Shown here in pieces: positions 16,439-24,918 of a stretch of 39,469 bases of DNA. The stretch is from CAZYVA01 sp964650695 (GTDB lineage: Bacteria; Bacillota; Clostridia; Lachnospirales; Lachnospiraceae): positions 1 to 39,469 of the forward strand of contig CAZYVA010000007.1 in the NCBI GenBank assembly GCA_964650695.1, read 5' to 3'. The position numbers and the translations under genes were made by a program. Position 1 is the stretch's first letter; each line of letters starts with the position of its first letter. The notes beneath the pieces were generated by a model that worked only from the letters and a program-made list of their open reading frames with translations, did not search any database and was not told the origin of the DNA.

Positions 16439-17917
16439 ATGGCGTTAGGTTTGAATCCGTATCTCCCGTTCTGGGAGACGGTTCCGGACGCGGAACCGCA
16501 TGTATTTGACGGAAGAGTTTATGTTTTTGGGAGCCATGATAAGCGGAATGGGGCGTCTTTTTGTGAAGGGGACTATGCCGGATGGAGCGCCCCGGTGGAT
16601 GATCTGGGAGACTGGCGTTACGAAGGGGTCATGTACCGCAAAGAACAAGACCCCATCAACGGGGCGGCTTACGATGGCGTGATGCCGGAGTTTGAGCCAA
16701 GCTTTACAGGGGCAAGGGAAAGGCTTTTATATGCCCCGGATGTGGCGAAGGGCCCGGATGGGCGATACTACCTTTACTATGCGCTGGATACGGCAAACGT
16801 GGTTTCCGTTGCGGTATGCGATACGCCGGCGGGGCAGTATGAATTTTTGGATTATGTCCGCAAGGAGGATGGGACGGTACCAAAAGCCGGGCGCTGGTTT
16901 GACCCGGCGGTCCTGGTGGAGGAAAGCGGGAATTACCTGTACTATGGCTTCTGCCCGCCGGAGCGTTTTCCCGGAATGGAGGATCTGGACATACCGGGCG
17001 GCATGGCCGTAAAGCTGGCGGACGATATGCATACGATCATCAGTGGGCCGGTCTGTACGGCGAATGGGATCGACACCTGCAAGGGTACGCCTTACGAAGC
17101 GCATCCGTTTTTTGAGGCGTCCAGCATCCGCCGGTTTGGGGACTGGTATTACCTGGTCTATTCCAGCCTGCAGGGGCATGAGCTTTGCTATGGGATGTCC
17201 AGGACGCCAATGGGACCTTTCGAATACAAGGGCGTGATCGTATCCAACGGGGATATCGGGCTGGAGGGCAATGGACTTCCGGTCAATTATACCGGAAACA
17301 ACCACGGAGGGCTGGTACAGATCAAAGACAAATATTATATATTCTGGCACCGGCATACGCACGGGACGGCATTTAACCGGCAGGGATGCGCGGATGAAGT
17401 GAAGATTGCGGAGGATGGGACGATTTCCCAGATCGCGGTTACAAGCTGCGGGTTAAACGAAGGCCCGCTTCCGGCCAAAGGAAAATACAGGACGTATATC
17501 GCCTGCCACCTTACGGAAGCGGACAGGACGAACGTAGGGCAGGTTGTGATGGCTGAATTAGGCGGAGGGATGCCGCCGGTCCCACAGGAGCGGCCCTATA
17601 TTACGGAAGAGGCGGATCCGGAAGGTGAGAAGCATTTAAAACCGTATATTTACAACCTTCGGAAAGGGGCGGCTGCGGGCTTTAAATTTTTTGCCTTTGA
17701 GGGTGATGAAAAAGAGGTCACGATGGAACTGCGGGGAAGCGGGGCGATAGAGCTTCGGGCGGATACACCGGCAGGCGCGGCCATCGGGGCGGCCCGTTCC
17801 CATGCGGGCCATTGGGAAAAAGCGACGGTTCCCCTCTCGGCGGCGGAGGGCGTCCATGCATTGTATTTCGTTGTGACGGAAGGGATTTTGGATTTCGCGT
17901 CCTTTGAGATCGGCTAA
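16439..17917 (+). CDS. GH43-family glycosidase with C-terminal carbohydrate-binding-like domain
   Basis: 492 residues, ATG 7 bases after AGGGAGG (16425-16431). The five-bladed propeller residues can be placed: base D17 in PDAEPHVFDGRVYVFGSHD, the pKa-tuning D155 in RWFDPAVLVE, and acid E226 in FFEASSIRRFGDWYYLVYSS. The C-terminal 120 residues (from about 370) look like a CBM6-type beta-sandwich. GH43 enzymes remove alpha-L-arabinofuranose or beta-D-xylose and related sugars; the exact activity cannot be told. There is no signal peptide. It converges with the AraC gene and the two stop codons overlap. A separate promoter is not evident. Confidence 0.85.
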   Translation: MALGLNPYLPFWETVPDAEPHVFDGRVYVFGSHDKRNGASFCEGDYAGWSAPVDDLGDWRYEGVMYRKEQDPINGAAYDGVMPEFEPSFTGARERLLYAPDVAKGPDGRYYLYYALDTANVVSVAVCDTPAGQYEFLDYVRKEDGTVPKAGRWFDPAVLVEESGNYLYYGFCPPERFPGMEDLDIPGGMAVKLADDMHTIISGPVCTANGIDTCKGTPYEAHPFFEASSIRRFGDWYYLVYSSLQGHELCYGMSRTPMGPFEYKGVIVSNGDIGLEGNGLPVNYTGNNHGGLVQIKDKYYIFWHRHTHGTAFNRQGCADEVKIAEDGTISQIAVTSCGLNEGPLPAKGKYRTYIACHLTEADRTNVGQVVMAELGGGMPPVPQERPYITEEADPEGEKHLKPYIYNLRKGAAAGFKFFAFEGDEKEVTMELRGSGAIELRADTPAGAAIGAARSHAGHWEKATVPLSAAEGVHALYFVVTEGILDFASFEIG

Positions 17918-19035
17918 TTTCCCATAAACGGCACAAGGCTTTCCTCTCTATGCCCGTTTTCCTTCCGGTATTTCTGGGGCGACATGTGGTACTGTGCGCG
18001 GAAAACCCTCGAAAAGTGGTCGGAAGAATTGTACCCGACACGCTCCGCGATCTCGTTGATTTTCATGTCCGTATTCAACAGGTACTCCGTGGCCTCAGAA
18101 AGCCGGAGGTCTTTCACAAGCTCCGTAAAACTCTGCCCGGTATTTTTCCGGATGAGCGTACACAGATACGGCTCACTGTAGTGGAAAAATTTCGCCAGCG
18201 AGGACAGGGTCAATGTCTGGTAGTTGTGCTGGATATACTGTGAGATCAGTATAAACTCTGAGCCGAGCGGATAGTCGTAAAACTGCAGGGTATTGCTGTA
18301 GTGGCGTAAAAGGTAAGCGAAAAACTGGTTCAGCCAGCTAATGCAGCAAGTATTGCTGTATGTGTCCGTTTTGTAGCATTCCGCCATGGCATTGAACAGG
18401 ATACGGTGAAGCCATTTGTCCGGTTCGCAGAAAAACATCAGGTAATTGGTTTTTGCTTCACCGGAAAGGGACGTCTGAAAAAACTGTGCCAGCAGGTCCT
18501 TCCGGGATAAAAGCGAAAAAAATGTTTTGTTCACCGTGCTTTTCCGGAGCATCATACAAAAAACAGTGGACTCATCATCGATAATGATATCATGCCGCGA
18601 ACCCGGTGCGATGATGTTGATCTCCCCTTCGCGCATGGTGCGCGAGGTGTCCTCGAACGCAAACGTACATGTGCCGGCGTATACGTAGTTTATCTCAAAA
18701 TAATTGTGTTCATGGAGAAGCTGGCGGGTATACCGTGGATGCCGGATGATAAAGGCGTCACGGAAATTTGGTATGATGTCCGCCTCAAAGACATGGGTAG
18801 GCTCCGCAGAAATATTGACTGTAAAAACCAGGGAATCCATAAACCGGTTGATTTCCTGCTCACTCATTTCATCCATCATCTGGCGCGGATGGACGCCGGA
18901 CAAAGGAGCCTCATACAGCAAATGCTTCCGCATCAGATAGGACATCATTTCCCGGAACTGCATGCGGTGGCCGGTCCTATAGTAGTAATCCTTTAAATGC
19001 TTCTGGTATTCCCCGTAAGTGATAAAATAATCCAT
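17914..19035 (-). CDS. AraC-family transcriptional regulator of the glycoside locus
   Basis: 373 residues. The minus-strand ATG follows GGGAGGACTT. Residues about 80-170 form a cupin-type sensing domain (LLHEHNYFEINYVYAGTC.. EGEINIIAPGSRHDI), and residues about 270-360 the double helix-turn-helix (LSSLAKFFHYSEPYLCTLIRKNTGQSF and INEIAERVGYNSSDHFSRVF, ending MSPQKYRKE). This layout is typical of AraC/XylS activators of sugar genes that sense a sugar or glycoside. It stands between the two halves of the locus, divergent from the GH78 at 19442. A 16-bp box occurs before both symporters and before that GH78, plus an inverted copy before this gene, so activation and autoregulation are likely (inference). 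Confidence 0.85.
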   Translation of the reverse strand: MDYFITYGEYQKHLKDYYYRTGHRMQFREMMSYLMRKHLLYEAPLSGVHPRQMMDEMSEQEINRFMDSLVFTVNISAEPTHVFEADIIPNFRDAFIIRHPRYTRQLLHEHNYFEINYVYAGTCTFAFEDTSRTMREGEINIIAPGSRHDIIIDDESTVFCMMLRKSTVNKTFFSLLSRKDLLAQFFQTSLSGEAKTNYLMFFCEPDKWLHRILFNAMAECYKTDTYSNTCCISWLNQFFAYLLRHYSNTLQFYDYPLGSEFILISQYIQHNYQTLTLSSLAKFFHYSEPYLCTLIRKNTGQSFTELVKDLRLSEATEYLLNTDMKINEIAERVGYNSSDHFSRVFRAQYHMSPQKYRKENGHREESLVPFMGN

Positions 19036-19046
19036 AAGTCCTCCCT

Positions 19047-19061
19047 CGAATGTTACATTCG
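19047..19061 (-). promoter_or_regulatory. Perfect hairpin next to the araC ribosome site
   Basis: CGAATG-TTA-CATTCG, a 6-bp stem with a 3-base loop. On the transcript it ends directly before AGGGAGGA, the ribosome site of the AraC gene, so it could affect its translation. Confidence 0.4.
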
Positions 19062-19130
19062 CGGCCCTTTCCCCTACAAGCCACGGCCCGCTTTCTTTGA
19101 AGGCTATAAGCCGCTTCGCGTCACATCTCT
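19053..19130 (-). repeat. Dispersed repeat, copy A (in the araC leader)
   Basis: About 78 bases that align with 39391-39469 at about 64 of 79 positions with one gap. The core hairpin GCTTTC-TTT-GAAGGC is kept in the other copy as GCCTTC-CTT-GAAGGC (T.G here, C-G there), and GCCGCTTCGCGTCA is identical. It lies within the probable 5' leader of the AraC gene. Confidence 0.55.
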
Positions 19131-19169
19131 GGGGCTGTAAGGGAGGTCCCTGCTTTGCATTCCAGACTG

Positions 19170-19232
19170 TAAATAGGAACGAGAGTTATGATCTATAGCG
19201 ATTCCAGTATAACAAAATCCGACATTTTTTTC
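19170..19232 (-). promoter_or_regulatory. Inverted AraC-like box and possible araC promoter
   Basis: On the minus strand GAAAAAAATGTCGGAT (19232-19217) matches the box at 15 of 16 positions. A weak -10 (TATTTA, minus 19175-19170) lies 41 bases after it, the same spacing as at the plus-strand boxes. The box may activate or autoregulate the AraC gene. Confidence 0.4.
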
Positions 19233-19283
19233 AATCAAAATATGCCTGGGGAAACGCTTTCGGCCTCCCCATCGCCCGCAACG

Positions 19284-19346
19284 GTAAAAAATGTCGGATA
19301 AAAAAAAAGAAAGGACATGGAGTTTTGGCGGGGCATTCCGTATACT
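19284..19346 (+). promoter_or_regulatory. AraC-like box and promoter of the second half of the glycoside locus
   Basis: GTAAAAAATGTCGGAT (19284-19299) is the best box. TATACT (19341-19346) follows after 41 bases; the -35 position (TGGAGT, 19318-19323) is weak. Together with the inverted copy at 19217-19232 it makes a perfect 14-bp inverted repeat across 55 bases between the divergent genes. Confidence 0.55.
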
Positions 19347-19441
19347 GGAAAAAGGAATGTATACAGATGCAACGAATGATACAGGAACAGCGGTCTTTAA
19401 TGGTTTGCTGTGCTGGTTTTGGAAAGAAAGAGAGGAAAGCG

Positions 19442-22231
19442 ATGCGGATTACCAATATCAGGATCAATGGCATACAGGAACCCCTTGGCTATGCCCTGGA
19501 TGGAATGACATGTTCGTGGAATGTCTGCGGCACGCAGGACCGGAAGCAGGCGAACGCCGTGATCGAGGTGAGCAGCAAAGAGGATTTCAGTGACATCATC
19601 TACAGGAAAGAGGGGAAAGACCTCCGCCAGAGCGGCGAGGCGCTGGCGTTTGCGCTAAAGCCCCGCACGGTTTATTATTACCGTATCCAGGTGACCGGGG
19701 ACGGCGGGGACAGCGCCGTGAGCGATATCCAGAGGCTTGAGACGGGAAAGATGGATGAGCCGTGGGCTGCGGAGTGGATCGCCGCTGCGAAAGAGGATAC
19801 GTTCCACCCGGTGATGGCCAGGACCTTTCCGGTAAAGGGCAGCGTCAGGAGCGCGAGGCTTTATGTATCTGGCGTCGGGCTGTTTGAGGCATACCTGAAC
19901 GGGGAGAAGCTGGGCGAGGAATACCTGACCCCGTATGTCAATAACTATGAGACCACGATCCAGGTCCTCACGTTCCCCGTGGAAGCATTTTTAAAAGAAG
20001 AGAACTGCCTGGAGATCATGCTTGGCAAGGGCTGGTACATGTCTGTGTTCGGCCTTGCCTTGCAGGCGGACAATTACGGGGACCGGATGGCGGCGATCGC
20101 GGAGCTGCATATCGAATATGAGGATGGGAGCGAGGAAGTCATTGCCACAGATTCCAGTTGGTGTTACTATGGATCTGATATCGAGGATTCCGGCATCTAC
20201 CTTGGGGAGACGCTGAACCGTCAGTTGTGGGATGGCAAAAAGAATGAGAAAAAACCGGTAGTGGTCCTGGCAGATCCGGCATCTGATGAAGGGACAAAGA
20301 ACCTGGACAAATCCCATCTGATGGACCGGATCAGCATCCCGGTGCTTGTCAAAGAGTCGATGCCGGTCAAAGAGGTCATCCATACCCCGGCAGGGGAGAC
20401 CGTGCTGGACATGGGGCAGAATTTTGCGGGGTTTATGGAATTTAAGGCTGCGCTCCCGGCGGGGACGAAAGTGACGCTGGACTGCGGCGAGATCCTCCAG
20501 CAGGGGAATTTCTATAATGGCAATTACCGGGACGCGAAGTCGCAGTTTGTCTATATATCCGATGGGCGCAAAGAGACGGTACGGCCGCATTTCACCTTTT
20601 TTGGCTTCCGCTATATCCGTGTCAGCGGTTGGCCCGGCGGGCTGAAAGCGGAGGATTTTACCGGGCGCGTGCTTTATTCTGACGTCAGCAGGACCGGCTT
20701 TATAAAAACCAGCAGCGAGAAAGTGAACCGGCTTTATGAAAATACCGTGTGGGGGCTGAAGTCGAATTTTATCGATATGCCGACGGACTGCCCGCAGAGA
20801 AGCGAGCGCCTTGGATGGACGGGGGACGCGCAGGTCTTTGCGCCTACGGCAAGCTACCACGTAGATACGCGGGCGTTTTTCCATAAATTCATCAAAGACT
20901 TGAAGGATGAGCAGGAATTCCTGGACGGCGGCATGCCGAATTTCCTGCCGAATATGGGCCATCAGGAGACGGCGGGGAGCGTGTGGGGGGATATCGCGAC
21001 GTTCCTTCCATACACGATGTATACCTATTATGGGGATATGAACGAATTGAAATATGCCTACCCGATGATGAAGGGCTGGGTGGATTATATTGACCGGAAG
21101 GATGCGCAGAGAGGGCGGACGTATCTGTTTGATTTCCTGGACACGTTTGGCGACTGGCTGGCGCTGGACGGGCCGACGCCCACAAGCTTCAAAGGCAGCA
21201 CCGATGATACGTATGTGGCGACCCTGTATTACTACCGGTCCGCACAGATGGTCCGCGAGATGGCGCAGGTACTTGGAAAAACAGAGGACGCCGCCCATTA
21301 CGGGGAACTGGAGGAGCACATTAAGGATGCCATTTACGAAGAGTATTTTACGCCAAGCGGCAGGCTGGCGGTCGATACACAGAGCGCGGGGGTCATCGCG
21401 CTGAAATTCCGGCTGGGCAAAGACCGGGGCAAGCTGATAGGGCAGTGGAAAAAAAGGCTTAAAAAAGACCTGAACCAGATCAAGGGAGGGTTTGTCGGCG
21501 CGCCTTTATTATGCACGGTCCTGGCTGAGGCGGGAGAGTACGAGCTGGCATATGATTTCCTCCTGAAAGAAGAATTTCCGAGCTGGCTGTACAGCGTCAA
21601 CCTTGGCGCGACAACGGTATGGGAGAGATGGAATTCTGTCGCGCCGGACGGCGCCATCAGCGACACAGGCATGAATTCCCTGAACCACTATTCCTACGGC
21701 TCGGTCATGGAATTTGTCTATGCCTATGCGGCAGGGATCCGGCCGCTTACCCCTGGGTTTAAGCGCGCAGCCATTGCGCCGCACCCGGATATCCGCCTGC
21801 ACAAGATCGACTGCTCCTACAACTCTGTAAACGGGAAATACGTGAGCAACTGGGAGATCGAAAGCGATGGGACGATGAAGGTGCATATAGAGATCCCATT
21901 CGACTGCGAAGCACAAGTCGAGCTTCCCGGATGCCCGGACGGAACACAGGTCCTGCCGGCAGGGGCATACGACTTTTCCTACCAGCCGGAAAAGGATTAC
22001 AGGAAGCCGTACACGAAAGAGACGACCCTTGGAAGGCTTGCAAAGGATGAGAAAGCAATGGCAATCCTTGGGAAGTACGCCCCGGCATTGGCGGGCATCG
22101 CCATGTCCGGCGACCCGGAAATGGCGTCCCATTCCCTGGAGGCCCTTTCCCATATGGGCTACCTGCCTTTCGAGCCGGACAAACTTGCGGCGGCGATCCG
22201 GGAAATCGAGGATATGGCCGTAGAGATATAG
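19442..22231 (+). CDS. GH78 alpha-L-rhamnosidase with C-terminal helical tail
   Basis: 929 residues from ATG 19442 (MRITNIRINGIQEPLGYALD), which has GAGG (19432-19435) 6 bases upstream; upstream in-frame ATGs add 39 residues unlike the family. The domains match the GH78 at 9888: an Ig-like N-terminus, the N-domain (GVGLFEAYLNGEKLGEEYLTPY), a linker (ETVLDMGQNFAGF) and the barrel with DCPQRSERLGWTGD (D449, E455), with GATTVWERW carrying the likely base E728. After the C-terminal beta-sandwich come about 75 extra residues (TTLGRLAKDEKAMAILGKYA onward) that resemble the tail of the GH3 at 7542. There is no signal peptide. It is the first gene of the second AraC-linked unit. Confidence 0.9.
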   Translation: MRITNIRINGIQEPLGYALDGMTCSWNVCGTQDRKQANAVIEVSSKEDFSDIIYRKEGKDLRQSGEALAFALKPRTVYYYRIQVTGDGGDSAVSDIQRLETGKMDEPWAAEWIAAAKEDTFHPVMARTFPVKGSVRSARLYVSGVGLFEAYLNGEKLGEEYLTPYVNNYETTIQVLTFPVEAFLKEENCLEIMLGKGWYMSVFGLALQADNYGDRMAAIAELHIEYEDGSEEVIATDSSWCYYGSDIEDSGIYLGETLNRQLWDGKKNEKKPVVVLADPASDEGTKNLDKSHLMDRISIPVLVKESMPVKEVIHTPAGETVLDMGQNFAGFMEFKAALPAGTKVTLDCGEILQQGNFYNGNYRDAKSQFVYISDGRKETVRPHFTFFGFRYIRVSGWPGGLKAEDFTGRVLYSDVSRTGFIKTSSEKVNRLYENTVWGLKSNFIDMPTDCPQRSERLGWTGDAQVFAPTASYHVDTRAFFHKFIKDLKDEQEFLDGGMPNFLPNMGHQETAGSVWGDIATFLPYTMYTYYGDMNELKYAYPMMKGWVDYIDRKDAQRGRTYLFDFLDTFGDWLALDGPTPTSFKGSTDDTYVATLYYYRSAQMVREMAQVLGKTEDAAHYGELEEHIKDAIYEEYFTPSGRLAVDTQSAGVIALKFRLGKDRGKLIGQWKKRLKKDLNQIKGGFVGAPLLCTVLAEAGEYELAYDFLLKEEFPSWLYSVNLGATTVWERWNSVAPDGAISDTGMNSLNHYSYGSVMEFVYAYAAGIRPLTPGFKRAAIAPHPDIRLHKIDCSYNSVNGKYVSNWEIESDGTMKVHIEIPFDCEAQVELPGCPDGTQVLPAGAYDFSYQPEKDYRKPYTKETTLGRLAKDEKAMAILGKYAPALAGIAMSGDPEMASHSLEALSHMGYLPFEPDKLAAAIREIEDMAVEI

Positions 22232-22255
22232 GAAACGGATCCAATCGTTTCCTTT
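22230..22255 (+). terminator. Small hairpin between GH78 and NagZ-like GH3 genes
   Basis: AGGAAACG-GATCCAAT-CGTTTCCT, a perfect 8-bp stem with 8-base loop, then TTAAAAATAAAAAA. It starts within the GH78 stop codon. It is probably a weak terminator or an RNA-processing/stability element inside the operon. Confidence 0.35.
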
Positions 22256-22285
22256 AAAAATAAAAAAGACAGGAGGAATGCAAAG

Positions 22286-23995
22286 ATGGTTGATTTGAAG
22301 GGAAATCCATATTATCTGGATGAAGAAGGTGTAAAATGGGTGCAGGAGACCTTGGCGTCCATGAGCGGTGAAGAGAAGATCGGACAATTGTTTTGCCCGA
22401 TCGGGGGGAATATCGAGGAGGATTTTCTGGAAAAATTCATTGAAGAATTTAAGCCGGGGGCGATGCTGTACCGTCCGATGCCGGCGAAAGACGTCCAAAA
22501 GACACATGCGCAGATCCAGAGGATTTCAAAAATCCCGCTTTTATTTGGCGCAAACCTGGAATCCGGCGGCAATGGCATCTGCGCGGACGGGACGTATTTT
22601 GCAAGGCCGATGGGGGTAGCGGCGACGGACAACCCCGTCCAGGCATACCGCCTGGGTGCGGTCGCGGGAAAAGAAGCGCAGGCTGTCGGGTGTAACTGGG
22701 CGTTTTCACCGATCTGCGATCTGGATATGAACTACCGCAACCCGATCACCAATGTGCGGACGTTTGGGACAAAACAGGAAAGAGTTATCGCGTTCGTGAA
22801 AGAGCAGCTAAAAGGCTTGAAGGAATATGGCGTCGCGGCGGCCGTCAAGCATTTTCCGGGGGATGGCGTGGATGAACGGGACCAGCACCTGGTAGCTTCC
22901 GTCAACAGCCTGTCCGTGGAAGAATGGGATGCGTCCTATGGACAGATCTGGAAGGAGGTCGTGGACGCCGGTACGCTGTCCATCATGGTCGGCCATATCC
23001 TGCAGCCTGCCTACAGCAGGCATTTCAATCCAAAGCTAAAGGATGAGGAGATCCTGCCCGCCAGCCTGTCGAAGGAGCTTTTGCAGGATCTTTTAAGGGA
23101 GAAGCTTGGATTTAACGGGATGCTCGTGACAGACGCGACCCCGATGGTGGGTTTCAACACCCCGATGAAGAGGCATGACGCGGTCCCGGCGGCGATAGCG
23201 GCAGGCTGTGATATGATCCTGTTCAACAAGGATATCCGGGAAGATTACCAGTCCATCCGTGACGCCCTGGAGGATGGGAGGCTTACATGGGAAAGGGTCG
23301 ATGAGGCTGTGACCAGGACGCTGGCGATGAAAGCGGCGATGAAGCTCCCGCAGATGAAGGAAGCCGGGACGATCGTCCCGGGCGAGGAAGCCCTGGCGGC
23401 GGTCCGGTGCGAAGAACACAGGGCATGGACGAAGGACTGTGCCGACGAGGCGGTGACGCTGGTGAAGGACACACAGGGGCTTCTGCCGGTTTCACCGGAT
23501 CAATACAAAAGGATACGGCTGTACCTGCTGGAAGACCGTGTCGGCGGCGGATTCAAGGATGGGGAAGGCGCTATCGGCAGCATAAAGGCAAAGCTTGAAA
23601 AAGAAGGGTTTGAAGTTTCTGTATTTGATTATGGCAAGCCGGATTTCTATGAGATGTTTGAGGGCGGCGTGGCGGATATTAAAAGCAAGTTTGACCTGGC
23701 CGTTTACGTTGCGTGCATCGATACGGCCAGCAACCAGTCGGTAAGGCGTATTGACTGGGTACACCTGATGGCGGCGGACGCGCCGTGGTTTATCAATGAC
23801 GTCCCGGCGATGTTTATCTCGGTTGCAAACCCGTATCACCTTGTGGACGCGCCGATGGTAAAGACATTTATCAACGCGTACACCCCGAATGAAGAAGTGA
23901 TCGACGAGGTCATTGATAAGATGATGGGAAGGTCGGCGTTTAAAGGCGTCAGCCCGGTAGACCCGTTCTGCGGTATATGGGGCGCGGAGTTTTAA
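22286..23995 (+). CDS. GH3 glycosidase of the NagZ-like (beta-N-acetylhexosaminidase) type
   Basis: 569 residues, ATG 9 bases after AGGAGG. KHFPGDGVDERDQH (K188-H201) resembles the NagZ motif KHFPGHG..D.H, in which an Asp-His pair on a loop acts as acid/base; here D199 and H201. MLVTDATPMVGF carries the nucleophile D283. The N-terminal barrel runs to about residue 345, followed by a degenerate alpha/beta sandwich (about 390-540). There is no Fn3-like domain and no signal peptide. NagZ enzymes act in cell-wall recycling, but here the neighbours are sugar catabolic genes, so a dietary glycoside or N-acetylglucosaminide, or phosphorolysis as in some GH3 enzymes with this dyad, is possible. Confidence 0.75.
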   Translation: MVDLKGNPYYLDEEGVKWVQETLASMSGEEKIGQLFCPIGGNIEEDFLEKFIEEFKPGAMLYRPMPAKDVQKTHAQIQRISKIPLLFGANLESGGNGICADGTYFARPMGVAATDNPVQAYRLGAVAGKEAQAVGCNWAFSPICDLDMNYRNPITNVRTFGTKQERVIAFVKEQLKGLKEYGVAAAVKHFPGDGVDERDQHLVASVNSLSVEEWDASYGQIWKEVVDAGTLSIMVGHILQPAYSRHFNPKLKDEEILPASLSKELLQDLLREKLGFNGMLVTDATPMVGFNTPMKRHDAVPAAIAAGCDMILFNKDIREDYQSIRDALEDGRLTWERVDEAVTRTLAMKAAMKLPQMKEAGTIVPGEEALAAVRCEEHRAWTKDCADEAVTLVKDTQGLLPVSPDQYKRIRLYLLEDRVGGGFKDGEGAIGSIKAKLEKEGFEVSVFDYGKPDFYEMFEGGVADIKSKFDLAVYVACIDTASNQSVRRIDWVHLMAADAPWFINDVPAMFISVANPYHLVDAPMVKTFINAYTPNEEVIDEVIDKMMGRSAFKGVSPVDPFCGIWGAEF

Positions 23996-24042
23996 ACGCT
24001 GCTTTGGAGCATGAGGATCGTTGGGATCAAGGAGGGGATAAA

Positions 24043-24900
24043 ATGCAGGAACCGTCATTGGAACAGATTTTTGGCAGCTATATGGCATGGGAAGCGAAGG
24101 AGGGCACATGGTTTCTGAACTTTATGAATGGTTCGGAGAATATGTATCTGCTGGTGGGGGAAGAGAAAGCTTTGCTGATCGATACCGGATACGGCGCCGG
24201 CAATCTCCGCGCTTTTGTGGAAACGCTTACAGATAAACCGATCGTCGTGGCAAACACACATTTTCACCCGGACCATTCGGCCGGCAATGGTGAATTTGAG
24301 GAAGTGTATGTAAGCTGGAACTATAAGGTAGATGAAACATCCGTCACCGCCGAAGGCGCGGGGCCTTTCGACCTGGCACAGCTTCCGCATCCGGACTACA
24401 GGAAGAAGCTTTTAAGGGATGGCGACGTCATCGAATTAGGCGGACGCAGCATCGAGGTGCTGGACGTCAAGCCCGCGCACTGCAACAGCAGCCTGTTTTT
24501 CCTGGACCGGAAGGAAAGGATGGTCTTTTGCGGGGATGAGCTGGAAGCGGCGCAGGTGATGATGTTTGACAATTCCAAGAACCCGGATGCGCCGTATGAC
24601 GTGAGGGAGAGGCTTGTGAATCTGCGGAGCAATACACAGCGGCTGAAAGACCTGCGCGGGGCGTATGATTGGATCCTGCCAAACCACAATGGGTATCCGA
24701 TTGCGAAAAGCTATCTGGATGCCTATATCCGCCTGGTGGATGAAATCTTTGCCGGAACCGCCCGGATCGAGGACAAGTTGAACCATCCGTTTGTTGAGAT
24801 GGATCCGAAAGCTCCCTATCTTTGCAGGGTCCGATGCGGAAAAGGAAGTATTTTCATCCGGAAAGACGAATTGATGAAGGTGTATGGTAAGGGCGAGTAA
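24043..24900 (+). CDS. Metallo-beta-lactamase-fold hydrolase
   Basis: 285 residues from ATG 24043, 6 bases after AAGGAGGGG; the longer frame upstream has no ribosome site. THFHPDHSAGN gives the zinc motif H73, H75, D77, H78; later ligands are probably the His in KPAHCNSS, the Asp in VFCGDEL and the His in LPNHNG. The fold is used by lactonases, glyoxalases, thioesterases and others, so the reaction is unknown. Its place inside a glycosidase operon suggests that it opens a lactone or ester produced or released during glycoside breakdown (inference). It is soluble, with no signal peptide. Confidence 0.75.
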   Translation: MQEPSLEQIFGSYMAWEAKEGTWFLNFMNGSENMYLLVGEEKALLIDTGYGAGNLRAFVETLTDKPIVVANTHFHPDHSAGNGEFEEVYVSWNYKVDETSVTAEGAGPFDLAQLPHPDYRKKLLRDGDVIELGGRSIEVLDVKPAHCNSSLFFLDRKERMVFCGDELEAAQVMMFDNSKNPDAPYDVRERLVNLRSNTQRLKDLRGAYDWILPNHNGYPIAKSYLDAYIRLVDEIFAGTARIEDKLNHPFVEMDPKAPYLCRVRCGKGSIFIRKDELMKVYGKGE

Positions 24901-24918
24901 AAACTAGGAGTGGATCAT

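Noticed and set aside
19334..19359. CATTCC-N14-GGAATG inverted repeat and a similar pair at 29715-29732
   Set aside because: Six-base arms with different spacing in the two places; likely chance.
19325..19441. 39-residue N-terminal extension of the third GH78
   Set aside because: Unlike the family, contains several internal starts, and the GAGG site before 19442 fits the GH78 start at MRITNIRINGI. The predicted -10 is also within it.
19991..21319. Minus-strand frame of 442 codons opposite the third GH78
   Set aside because: Shadow frame; the plus strand carries complete GH78 motifs.
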